NCBI RefSeq assembly: GCF_000143085.1
Contig: NC_014315.1
Location: 3,130,001-3,194,000 of the forward strand
DNA length: 64,000 nucleotides
DNA from: Nitrosococcus watsonii C-113
GTDB taxonomy: Bacteria > Pseudomonadota > Gammaproteobacteria > Nitrosococcales > Nitrosococcaceae
Direction of reading: 5' to 3'
Each line of letters starts with the position of its first letter. Positions within the stretch are counted from its first letter, which is position 1. Below are positions 24,220 through 31,757 of the stretch, one piece after another. Position numbers and translations under genes: made by a program. A model generated the notes under the pieces. That model saw only the letters and a program-made list of their open reading frames with translations. It was not told where the DNA came from and searched no databases.

Positions 24220-25545
24220 GCGACTGATGTGATTGATCGTGTTTCCACTTCTTAAATAGTTTCGACCTCGACTGAACTGCTCTGAAGATTGCCGACACCA
24301 GCCATCCATCAAGGAATCGTAATTGCTCTGTGTCATTAATTAGCGGGTAGAAGCTCATGATCCCTTTGAAGTGTATGCGCTTTGATCGACTATTGATGTA
24401 GTTCCGGAGCTGCTGGCTTGTCAGCCCGCCATATAGATAACGGCGAATTTGCAGCATTGCTGTAAGCAGCGCCGGGTCCTTCCCGTTAGCCGGAATGACG
24501 AGCCCACGGAGCTTCTTCCCTCTCAACGGTTGCAAGAGATTTCGATAGAGAAGATATGAAATCTGCTGCTGAATCTTCTGTACCGAAGATTTCTTAATGC
24601 TGACGGAATCCACTGAAATTGAATAGCCCAAGAAGTCAATGGAGATCTTTGTATTTGCTAGCTCTGCAGGCAATCCTGGACGTGTGAGAAGGCTGATTCC
24701 ATCGGACTTCTTAGGGTTTATCTTGATGCCAGTTACGACCGAGAAATCGTTGATAATGGTAAAAGCATCGCAGATGCGCTGATAGCTCTGACTCCAAATC
24801 ACCGTATCGTCCGCGTACCTAGCAAACTTGAGCCCCGTCCGTTCAAACTCCTGATCAAGCTGCCAGCAAACCAAGTTCGCCAAGAACAGAGAGATTGACG
24901 TACCCTGCGGAATCCCAACTTCACGTGACTTCAAGAATGCATCGATAACAGCGCGCTCTTTATCGCTGATGTAGAAGCCATTGCAGTCGAATTGCTTCCG
25001 AAGGTACTCATGAGAAATCGACCCAAAGAAGTCCGAAAAATCGAACTCAGCAATGAATGTTCTAGCATCGCGCGACACATCAAGCCAGATGTCCTGGATC
25101 GCGAAATGCACGTTCCGGTCGCTTTGGTAAGCGTAGGAGAACGAGCTAAACCTATGTTTATTCTTCTCAAGAAGCCGCTCGTAAAAAATCTTCAAACAGC
25201 CGCATCTGGAATTTGGTAGACGGAAACCTTTCGAACACCCCCGTCGCGCTTAGGAATTTCCGTGATATGCGGATCGTTCGGTATGTAGGAGTGATTTGCG
25301 AGTTTTTTTGTGATCGAGCGGGCAATGCTATTGCGTCGAGATTTGACGTAAAATGGGTTGAACTTGCGATCCAGCTTCCAGTAGTCCGGAACTTTGACGA
25401 CCTTCGGTGGGGCATTAGATATGCGCTTCAGATTTCGAAGGTGTTCAACGTGGAGCGCATTATGATAAGCATGATAGCGCTGGATCAACTTATCTGCCTC
25501 CTCTGCAATCACACTCGCAAGGTGCTCTTCGAATCTTATCGCCAT
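24146..25545 (-). pseudogene. Reverse transcriptase (retron/DRT/unknown-group type), one-base frameshift
   Basis: The N-terminal part (ATG 25545 to TGA 25192, 117 residues) has FNPFYVKSRRNSIARSI and ITEIPKRDGGVRKVSVYQIP (RT motifs 1-2). The second frame, overlapping at 25195, has FDFSDFFGSI (motif A), IPQGTSISLFLANL (motif B), FARYADDTVIW (catalytic YADD), GIKINPKKS and DFLGYSI (motifs 6-7), then a basic thumb-like C-terminus. Adding one T at GTTTGAAG (about 25194) restores PDAAVLKIFYERLLEKN, so one continuous protein of about 465 residues is implied. No maturase, HNH or integrase domain is visible, so it is not a typical group II intron protein. It resembles stand-alone defence RTs. A structured leader precedes it. 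The last 20 or so residues are attC-encoded. Confidence 0.88.
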
Positions 25546-25550
25546 AACGA

Positions 25551-25577
25551 CAAAAGGCCCGATCTAGGACCGGGCCT
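25551..25577 (-). terminator. Strong terminator hairpin 5 nt before the RT start codon
   Basis: On the minus strand AGGCCCGGTC-CTA-GATCGGGCCT forms a stem of about 10 bp with a three-base loop, followed by TTTTG. The RT ATG (25545) comes 5 bases after the T run, with no Shine-Dalgarno sequence. This would release the upstream RNA as a separate transcript and throttle RT expression. Confidence 0.75.
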
Positions 25578-25712
25578 CCCACGGGCGCAACCGCGTAAAA
25601 GTAAGTTTCCAATTGGACGGGGCTTGAGGAGCCCATCCCCCGGGGCCTGTTCAGAGAACAGCCTAATGGGCGCCCGTTCGCCTCCTAGAGGCGTAGTCTG
25701 CATATTATCAAA
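25551..25712 (-). ncRNA. Structured non-coding RNA candidate upstream of the reverse transcriptase
   Basis: On the minus strand between the cassette boundary (25734) and RT start (25545) there is no good ORF but dense structure. Hairpins: 25679-25693 (CGCCT/AGGCG), 25647-25661 (CTGTTC/GAACAG), 25620-25634 (GGGCT/AGCCC) and the terminator stem 25555-25577. A perfect 8-bp long-range pairing (25581-25588 with 25670-25677, ACGGGCGC) encloses two of them. A -10-like TGATAATATG lies at 25701-25710. Retrons and DRT systems place their template RNA in just this position. No msr/msd branching G or template boundaries can be assigned by eye, so this is inference from layout and folding. Confidence 0.6.
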
Positions 25713-25729
25713 TGGCTCGGGTTAGGTAC

Positions 25730-25802
25730 ACATAACGCCTGAGCTCACCTGCCACTATGGAGCGCCTGCGGAATAGCGATCAGGTGCAGCGTATGGTTAG
25801 CC
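25730..25802 (-). other. attC site upstream of the reverse transcriptase cassette
   Basis: ACATAAC (25730-25736) and GTTAGCC (25796-25802) flank CCTGAGCTCACCTGCCACTATGG and a GCGGAATAGCGATCAGGTGCAGCG arm. It sets the RT cassette's 5' boundary at about 25734. It is the downstream attC of the BrnTA cassette. Confidence 0.83.
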
Positions 25803-26072
25803 GCTGTTTTCACGTAGCCGACCCTCAACATACTTATGAAGGATACTAGCAATTAAAGTTTGGTATGGAATGCCTTCAGAAAGAGCTTTCTTCTGCAGGG
25901 CACGAAGATCCTTGGAAGAGAGCCGAATATTGATTCGAGCATCCTTCCTAAACATGGCTTCGGCGTATTCTTGATGCCGTTTCTGGATACTAGTGGCATC
26001 CTTAGAACGTTTTGCGTTGCCTGCCTCAAACGCCTCCAGAATTCCGCGTTCTTCTTTATCTAGCTTGCTCAT
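25797..26072 (-). CDS. BrnA/CopG-like antitoxin
   Basis: This 91-residue protein has an acidic, charged N-terminus (KLDKEERGILEAFEAGNAKR) and then a ribbon-helix-helix: KDARINIRLSSKDLRALQKKALSEGIPYQTLIASILHKYVEG, about residues 43-84. This fits antitoxins paired with BrnT-type toxins. ATG 26072 overlaps the toxin's stop by 4 bases. Its last codons enter the attC. Confidence 0.83.
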   Translation of the reverse strand: MSKLDKEERGILEAFEAGNAKRSKDATSIQKRHQEYAEAMFRKDARINIRLSSKDLRALQKKALSEGIPYQTLIASILHKYVEGRLRENSG

Positions 26073-26347
26073 TTATTACCACCTTGGTAGGGCTTGGTAG
26101 CTTTCCGGCTCGGAATAATTGTCTTCAAGAAAACCTCATCCTCCGACTCGACAAACGGAACGAGGTATACATATCCTTCAATAGCAATCACGTGAATCTG
26201 CTGGCCGTGGTAATGCTCCTGATTCGGGTGGTCAATTGTGTCGAGGATATCGCCGGCCATAATGTGGAATACCACATCTTCAAAAGAAACTCCTCTCTGA
26301 GCTTTCAGAAGGATGTTCTTTTCCGGATTCCAGGAGATTGGCTTCAT
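26069..26347 (-). CDS. BrnT-family toxin
   Basis: I place the start at ATG 26347 (MKPISWNPEKNILLKAQRGV); the frame upstream to 26401 includes attC-derived sequence. The core SFEDVVFHIMAGDILDTIDHPN, the strand HVIAIEGYVYLVPFVE and the end FLKTIIPSRKATK match BrnT-type RelE-fold toxins (the IIPSRKATK end corresponds to the ISARKAT end of classical BrnT). The reading frame is intact and the antitoxin is intact, so this pair is likely functional. It is the first gene pair of cassette block 2. Confidence 0.82.
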   Translation of the reverse strand: MKPISWNPEKNILLKAQRGVSFEDVVFHIMAGDILDTIDHPNQEHYHGQQIHVIAIEGYVYLVPFVESEDEVFLKTIIPSRKATKPYQGGNK

Positions 26348-26388
26348 ATTGCTGATTGTAGTACATTGTGTGCAGTTTGTGCTTTGGC

Positions 26389-26500
26389 GGCTAACACCCA
26401 AGCTGAGTTGCCGCCGAAGCGGCTAAAGGCCGCGCAGAGAATCCGCGCAGCGTCTTTACAGACTTAAAATTAAGCTTGTAAAGACGCCTTGCGGTTGGTT
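26389..26500 (-). other. Long attC-like site at the edge of block 2, with terminator-like hairpin
   Basis: GGCTAAC (26389-26395) and a weak GTTGGTT (26494-26500) delimit about 112 bases. Inside is a strong inverted repeat GCGTCTTTACA / TGTAAAGACGC separated by an AT-rich loop, which may also terminate the glycosyltransferase transcript. It begins at the glycosyltransferase stop codon. Confidence 0.6.
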
Positions 26501-27707
26501 ATCCCTCTCTCAATTTCCGAAGTCCGGGCATCTTCTTTCTCACACGAAAATAAAGCGCGGCTGTTCTTTCCGCAATGCGATCGATTTGAAAATACTGACG
26601 GAAGCGCTGCTTCCCCGCCTTACCAAAGGATTCCCGTTTTTCAGGCGCGTGCAACAAATCCCCAAGGGCTTGGGTTAAGCTAGCCGGGTCTTGAGGGGGA
26701 CACAATATTCCCGTTTCCCCATCGGCGACAACCCAACCCACGCCAGAGCCCTTTATCCTGCTGGCGACTATCAGCTTTGCAAACCTCATGGCTTCTAAAA
26801 GCGCGACTCCAAAGGCTTCGGTCCGCTCGATGGAAGGCAAGCACAAGATATCACAGGTTGCCAATAGCGCATTGCGCTGCGCCTCCGTGCAGCCACCCTG
26901 CAAGCTGACCCGCCCTTCCAAGGCTAACTTTGCAATCAGCATACGCAGTTTCCTTTCCCCTTCGCCAGCGCCAACCACTACCAAGCGGACTTCTGGCAGG
27001 GGCTGAATAGCATGCAGTAACACCTCATGCCCCTTGTAGTAGGTCAAACGACCCACGGTAAGCACCCGCAAGCGCGCCCCATCTCCCCACAGCCGATGGG
27101 CCGTTGTTTGCTCGGTTTCACTAGGTTCCGGCAAGCGGGACGGATCGAGGCCAAGGGGAATAATATGGCACTTGTCTCGCCAGAGCCTTAATGCCAGGCT
27201 ACTGTCAAGATAGGGAGGCGAAGTGGCAATGATAGCCGAAGCATCTTTCAGAAGACGTTGCTCAAAGGGACGGTAAAAAGGATAGGCTAGCCTCAAAAGC
27301 CTATCATGGGGGGATGCGACCACATCAGCATGCCAATGGATAATCCAGGGCAGCCGCCGGGCCACTGGCACCACCATGGCCCAAAAAGCGGAGGTATTGG
27401 GAAGGTGCAGGTGCAAAAGGTCTGGTTTAAAATCCCGGATAGTTTTCTGCAACCAGAAAGGGAATTGGGGACTGACCGGGGCGTAGAGAACACGGTCATG
27501 GCAGGGGGCGCGATAAACGGGGAAGGGCCATTCGGCGGGATCGGAATAATGGGAACAGCGCCGTTGCCGAGGCGAGAGATGATCGTGAACCAACGCTGCC
27601 ACCTCAATACCTTGCCGGGATAAAGCTACTAATAAGTCCCGCAGAAAATACTCCATCCCACCAGCGAAAGGTGGGAAAAATTTACCAATATGGAGAACCC
27701 GTAACAT
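26499..27707 (-). CDS. Glycosyltransferase family 4
   Basis: This 402-residue protein is a GT-B fold enzyme. The N-terminal half starts LRVLHIGKFFPPFAGGMEYFLRDLLVAL with the GGME nucleotide-sugar loop. The C-terminal half has LRVLTVGRLTYYKGHEVLL, LQGGCTEAQRNALLATCDILCLPS and the E-x(7)-E donor-site motif (ERTEAFGVALLEAM). It transfers a sugar from an activated donor, likely for surface polysaccharide or lipid glycosylation. It is last in a minus-strand row after gspE-I and a membrane protein, and its stop abuts the first attC of block 2. Confidence 0.92.
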   Translation of the reverse strand: MLRVLHIGKFFPPFAGGMEYFLRDLLVALSRQGIEVAALVHDHLSPRQRRCSHYSDPAEWPFPVYRAPCHDRVLYAPVSPQFPFWLQKTIRDFKPDLLHLHLPNTSAFWAMVVPVARRLPWIIHWHADVVASPHDRLLRLAYPFYRPFEQRLLKDASAIIATSPPYLDSSLALRLWRDKCHIIPLGLDPSRLPEPSETEQTTAHRLWGDGARLRVLTVGRLTYYKGHEVLLHAIQPLPEVRLVVVGAGEGERKLRMLIAKLALEGRVSLQGGCTEAQRNALLATCDILCLPSIERTEAFGVALLEAMRFAKLIVASRIKGSGVGWVVADGETGILCPPQDPASLTQALGDLLHAPEKRESFGKAGKQRFRQYFQIDRIAERTAALYFRVRKKMPGLRKLREG

Positions 27708-27740
27708 TAAGAATCGCTTTAAACTAAACGGGATGAACGC

Positions 27741-28967
27741 TTACCGTAGTTGATAAAGGACGCCCATGGCGGACTCGTGAATCCTTTTTACCGCCAGCTT
27801 TGTCCTTTCTCTTCCTCTTCCTCGCAGGAATCCCTTTTCCGGATCAAACATAAATTCAGGAGTCGGGCCAAGTATCAAAAGATAGTCACCTTTCTGGGCG
27901 TCGGCCTGGCGGGGCAGATGGGCGCCATCGTCATGGATATTGTAGGGCAGTAAATGATAACGCACCCGAAGACGGGTATAAGGATCTTCTGCTAAGGACT
28001 TTGCCGTCACCAGAAAAACACGTTGAGGAATAGGCCCCAAGTGGGCCTTGATTTCGGCGGCAAATTCAAACAGTTGCTTATCCTCCTCGGCAGCCCGGTG
28101 TTTTTCCGCCCACCCTTTGCCGCCATAGCGCTCATAGGTCGCTTGCAATTGCTGCCAAAGATCCGCTTGCCAATGAATATCAACTGCTAGCCATGCCAGC
28201 AAAAAAATCGTTCCTATTACGCGCCAATCCCAATATCGACGCTGAAAAACAAGCCCCATGGCATATAAGCATAAAGCAAGCCCGGCCCAGGCGGCTGCTC
28301 CTACCAGCGGTGGCACCAAAGCATTACCCTTTGTCACAAAATTAATGGAACGTTGACTCCAGCCTTGGAAAGTGCGCCAATCAGAACCTACCAGAGCCAG
28401 CAATGTCGTCGCCGAAAGCGGTTTAAAATCGAGTTCTTTAATAACTACTGGAGCAGGAAGTGTGTTGCGAAAACCAAGACCAAATTCAATGATAGCGCCC
28501 CGCCAGGCGGGGTGATGATCAAGCCGCATCAAAGTGCTTTCCTCCCCATCCCAGCGCAAAGGCAAGGAAACCACCTTTTCCGGGGCCGTTTCCCCGCGCC
28601 AAAAAAAGACTACTTCCATACCTGGCTGGAGTCCCTGTAACTGATATTCGAGAACAGGATATTGCGCTGCGGTCAGAGTCATTTTGCCTGATGAAATGAT
28701 GGCCTGACCTCCGCTGGAAAGGGCCTGGAGCTCCAATGTTTTCCCCACGCTGGCGCCTTGCCCGGCAACCAATTGCAGGGTATCTCCGCGCCAAACTCTA
28801 GGCTGAACTTCAGGTAAGGTAAAACCTTGAAGATAATAGGCCAGAAAACCACCCACCAGCAGAACGCCGCTGAGAACCATCACCCCCAAGGCCGTGAATA
28901 GCATACGCCAGAAGGAAAAAGTAGGAGCCGTACTGGGTGAAGGCAAAGGTAAGAGCATCCCTTTCAT
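27741..28967 (-). CDS. Membrane-anchored protein of unknown function
   Basis: This 408-residue protein has one hydrophobic helix at about 20-45 (LFTALGVMVLSGVLLVGGFLAYYL), then a beta-rich extracytoplasmic part of about 170 residues, two more helices at about 225-265 (PPLVGAAAWAGLALCLYAMGLVF, VIGTIFLLAWLAVDIHW), and a C-terminal soluble domain with RVFLVTAKSLAEDPYTRLRVRYHLLPYNI. The layout resembles exported polysaccharide-linked proteins, but I do not recognise it. It lies between the gsp genes and the glycosyltransferase and is probably co-transcribed with the latter. Confidence 0.7.
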   Translation of the reverse strand: MKGMLLPLPSPSTAPTFSFWRMLFTALGVMVLSGVLLVGGFLAYYLQGFTLPEVQPRVWRGDTLQLVAGQGASVGKTLELQALSSGGQAIISSGKMTLTAAQYPVLEYQLQGLQPGMEVVFFWRGETAPEKVVSLPLRWDGEESTLMRLDHHPAWRGAIIEFGLGFRNTLPAPVVIKELDFKPLSATTLLALVGSDWRTFQGWSQRSINFVTKGNALVPPLVGAAAWAGLALCLYAMGLVFQRRYWDWRVIGTIFLLAWLAVDIHWQADLWQQLQATYERYGGKGWAEKHRAAEEDKQLFEFAAEIKAHLGPIPQRVFLVTAKSLAEDPYTRLRVRYHLLPYNIHDDGAHLPRQADAQKGDYLLILGPTPEFMFDPEKGFLRGRGRERTKLAVKRIHESAMGVLYQLR

Positions 28968-29046
28968 TAAAAGCCCTCGCGCAAATATTACATTTAAGTA
29001 TTTTTCTGGAAGACTGAAAGCGATGAGGCTGCTAGCACCACGCCAT

Positions 29047-29496
29047 CTAGGGTAGCATTGATCCTAAACGTAAAGTTTCGAGAGCAACCTCTCGCACTTT
29101 ACCCCCTCCTGTTTCCCAAAACACTTCTACTCTGACCCGATAAGGAAGGACAGAGAGATTCATCAGGTTATTATCAAAGCCTCCTCCCTGGCTTATTTGC
29201 CGTCTTTCTAGCTCTTCCAGTGCTTCCTGTGGTTCCTCATAGGGAAGGATGGTGGTACGCCAGCTATATTTCTGGTCGAATCTTCCCTCCTCAATGCCTT
29301 CTAAATAGGGCGCCTCCACCCCAATAGTCGCAAGCTTAGTCTCCGCAAGCGAAGCAGCATAGGTATAGTCTTCCGATAATGTGGTGGCTCGCATCCCGGT
29401 GGCAAAAATCTGGAGTAGCACTCCCAGCGCGACTCCCAGAATAGCGAAGGCTACTAATACTTCAAGTAAAGAAAATCCCCTCTGGCCCTTAATCAA
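29047..29496 (-). CDS. gspI: General secretion pathway minor pseudopilin GspI
   Basis: This 149-residue protein starts MIKGQRGFSLLEVLVAFAIL, a type IV prepilin peptidase site (G-FSLLEV) at residue 7 followed by the hydrophobic helix. The C-terminal region matches the T2SS GspI domain (LAETKLATIG ... YRVRVEVFWETGGGKVREVALETLRL). It forms the pseudopilus tip with GspJ and GspK. It overlaps gspH by a few bases. No gspJ or gspK follows here. Confidence 0.85.
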   Translation of the reverse strand: MIKGQRGFSLLEVLVAFAILGVALGVLLQIFATGMRATTLSEDYTYAASLAETKLATIGVEAPYLEGIEEGRFDQKYSWRTTILPYEEPQEALEELERRQISQGGGFDNNLMNLSVLPYRVRVEVFWETGGGKVREVALETLRLGSMLP

Positions 29497-29998
29497 GAAT
29501 GGCCACCTGACCGGTCAGCCAATTAATATCAACCCCGTATTTGCTCTTGCCCTGGGCAACCGTAATACGACCACCGGTGGAAGTGCCATCGGGGAAGAAA
29601 CGGATTTTGCCGATACGATCGCTATCCAATTCGGAACGGGCAGTAACGAGGGAGATTTCCAGATTATCCGGAATTGGATAGCGACGTTTTTTGCCGGTCA
29701 TCATAAAATAGCGACGTTCCAAATCTACTACCAAAACGGCTTCCTGGTGGTGAGTAATGGCTTGGCTGCGAACGTATTTTAGGGCTGCCGCCAATTTCCG
29801 GGCGGTACTTTTCAACTCGGCGTTGGCGACGCCTCCTTGCAATAAAGGCGGCACCAAAGCCATTAATATCGCCGCAAGAGCCAAAACTACCAGCAATTCG
29901 AGCAGGGTAAATGCCCGCTGGGGCTGGTGCCACCCCCCTCTCGGGAAGACAATCCCCTCCCGCTGGAAGAGAAGGGCGGAAGACCTTTTCACCGCCAT
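29489..29998 (-). CDS. gspH: General secretion pathway minor pseudopilin GspH
   Basis: This 169-residue protein has a leader of about 28 residues before the prepilin site (QRAFTLLELLVVLALAAILMAL). Next come ARKLAAALKYVRSQAITHHQEAVLVVDLERR and a GspH/FimT C-terminal domain (IGKIRFFPDGTSTGGRITVAQG). The leader is longer than usual, so translation may start further in. It is a pseudopilus component of type II secretion. It sits between gspG and gspI as in standard gsp operons. Confidence 0.85.
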   Translation of the reverse strand: MAVKRSSALLFQREGIVFPRGGWHQPQRAFTLLELLVVLALAAILMALVPPLLQGGVANAELKSTARKLAAALKYVRSQAITHHQEAVLVVDLERRYFMMTGKKRRYPIPDNLEISLVTARSELDSDRIGKIRFFPDGTSTGGRITVAQGKSKYGVDINWLTGQVAILD

Positions 29999-30071
29999 AG
30001 GGCTTGAACCATGGAGGCTTTTTTCCTAATCAAAATTTCTTTCCTTCCTTGGAAACATGATAGTCTGGCGG

Positions 30072-30506
30072 TTATTTCCAGCTAACGACATCCTGATCTT
30101 CACCCTCACCCCCTTCGGAATTGTCCGCACCCAGGGAATAAATATCGAAAGCACCATGCTCACCTGGCGAGCGGTAATGATACTCATATCCCCACGGATC
30201 TGCTGGCACCTGCTTTTTCTTTAAATAGGGGCCATTCCAACGGTTGGCTCCAGGGGGCGCTTCCACCAGCGCCTGGAGCCCCTCCTCGGTACTGGGATAA
30301 CGTCCTACTTCCAACCGGTAGAGTTCAAGGGTAGCGGCTAAATCCTCAATTTGGAGGCGAGCCGAATCCGTCTTCGCGCCGCCTAAATATTTCATTACTT
30401 GGGGTCCAACGAGGCCCGCCAATAAACCCAGAATAACCAGCACCACCAATAACTCGATGAGGGTAAAACCAAAGCTACCGGTAGAGCCTACTTTCTTTAA
30501 TTGCAT
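30072..30506 (-). CDS. gspG: General secretion pathway major pseudopilin GspG
   Basis: I place the start at ATG 30506 behind GAGGAAA; the frame is open to 30545. The 144-residue product has the prepilin cleavage site FGFTLIELLVVLVILGLLAG and the strongly conserved GspG body (GPQVMKYLGGAKTDSARLQIEDLAATLELYRLEVGRYPSTEEGLQALVE), ending YSLGADNSEGGEGEDQDVVSWK, with acidic calcium-binding residues. It is the main subunit of the type II secretion pseudopilus. Confidence 0.95.
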   Translation of the reverse strand: MQLKKVGSTGSFGFTLIELLVVLVILGLLAGLVGPQVMKYLGGAKTDSARLQIEDLAATLELYRLEVGRYPSTEEGLQALVEAPPGANRWNGPYLKKKQVPADPWGYEYHYRSPGEHGAFDIYSLGADNSEGGEGEDQDVVSWK

Positions 30507-30522
30507 CAAAATTTCCTCGTTT

Positions 30523-31755
30523 TTAAAACGCCAATTCATTAACACTTAAAATAGCAACCAGTATAGACATAATAATCCCGGCGATGACCACACCCAGGGT
30601 CAGGATCAAGACAGGTTCCAATAAGGCCAATAGCCGCTTAATTGTCGATTCCACTTCCAGATCATAGGCCTCGGCGACCTGACCGAGCATATCCTCTAAT
30701 TGGCCTGTTTCCTCCCCCACCTTAATCATTTGCACCGCCATTTTGGGAAATAAGGCTGTCTCCAATAAGGGATCAGCCATTCCATGGCCTTGGCGCAGGG
30801 CGTCGGCGACCTCGCTCAGGGCTTCCGCCATTACCTGATTGCTCAAGGTATTCTTGATAATTGCCAGCGCTGAAAGCAAAGGCACTCCATTGAGCAACAA
30901 GCTATTCAAGGTGCGAGAGAGGCGCGCCACTTCCAACTTGGCGATCAAGTCGCCTACCAGAGGCAACCGCAGCAGCCAGCCATCCCAGCGATAGCGGCGT
31001 TCTGGAATCTGTAGCTGATAGCGCATAAACAATAAGATGGCCAGGAAACCCAGTAACAGCGCCCACCAATAATTTTGCAGAAGATTGCCCGCGGCAATCA
31101 CGATCTGGGTAGCCACTGGCAAGGCTTTACCCGCGTCTTCAAATAGCTGCTGGAACTGGGGAACCACAAAGGTTAATAAAATAATGACGGAAAGACCGGC
31201 AACGCCCACCAAAATAGCAGGATAAATGAGGGCCGAAGTGACCGCGTTTCTCAAAGCTTTGGAGCGCTCCATGAAATCGGCGAGCCGCCCCAGGATCACA
31301 TCCAAAGCGCCTCCTGCCTCGCCCGCACGGATCATACTGATGTAGAGGGGAGAAAAAGTTTCGGTCTGGGTTTCCATGGCTTCCGCCAGAGAAGACCCTC
31401 CCCTTACCTGCTCTTGAAGCTGGCTTAAAAGCTGCCTTACGGGTCCTTCTTCGGCAATCTCCATCAAAATACTAAAAGCCCTGTCCAAAGGGAGACCGGC
31501 CCGCAATAGGGTCGCCAGCTCTCCAGTCAGTACCGCCACTTCGTTCTGGCGAACCGCTTTCTTGCGTCCGAACAGGCGCTTTCCGGCCGACCGACGGGAT
31601 CGGCCCCGGCCTCCGGCGGTGGCCTCTTCAATGCGAAGGGGAATATAGCCCTGGGAATGGAGCCACTCAACCACGCTGGCTTCATCATCCGCCCGGCGCT
31701 CCCCTTCCAGGATTTCTCCTGCTGACGTTGATGCTTTGTAATGGAAAGCAGCCAT
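30523..31755 (-). CDS. gspF: General secretion pathway inner-membrane protein GspF
   Basis: This protein has about 410 residues from ATG 31755 (MAAFHYKASTSAGEILEG), with AGGA upstream. It contains two T2SSF domains, each with LATLLRAGLPLDRAFSIL-type and LLNGVPLLSALAII-type segments, and three membrane helices (about 170-205, 225-250, 380-405). It is the platform protein of type II secretion in contact with the GspE ATPase. It sits 2 bases after gspE and 17 bases before gspG. Confidence 0.95.
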   Translation of the reverse strand: MAAFHYKASTSAGEILEGERRADDEASVVEWLHSQGYIPLRIEEATAGGRGRSRRSAGKRLFGRKKAVRQNEVAVLTGELATLLRAGLPLDRAFSILMEIAEEGPVRQLLSQLQEQVRGGSSLAEAMETQTETFSPLYISMIRAGEAGGALDVILGRLADFMERSKALRNAVTSALIYPAILVGVAGLSVIILLTFVVPQFQQLFEDAGKALPVATQIVIAAGNLLQNYWWALLLGFLAILLFMRYQLQIPERRYRWDGWLLRLPLVGDLIAKLEVARLSRTLNSLLLNGVPLLSALAIIKNTLSNQVMAEALSEVADALRQGHGMADPLLETALFPKMAVQMIKVGEETGQLEDMLGQVAEAYDLEVESTIKRLLALLEPVLILTLGVVIAGIIMSILVAILSVNELAF

Positions 31756-31757
31756 GA

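Noticed and set aside
24146-25545. Group II intron encoded protein
   Set aside because: No maturase or HNH domain follows the RT, and no intron-like 3' end is seen within the cassette.
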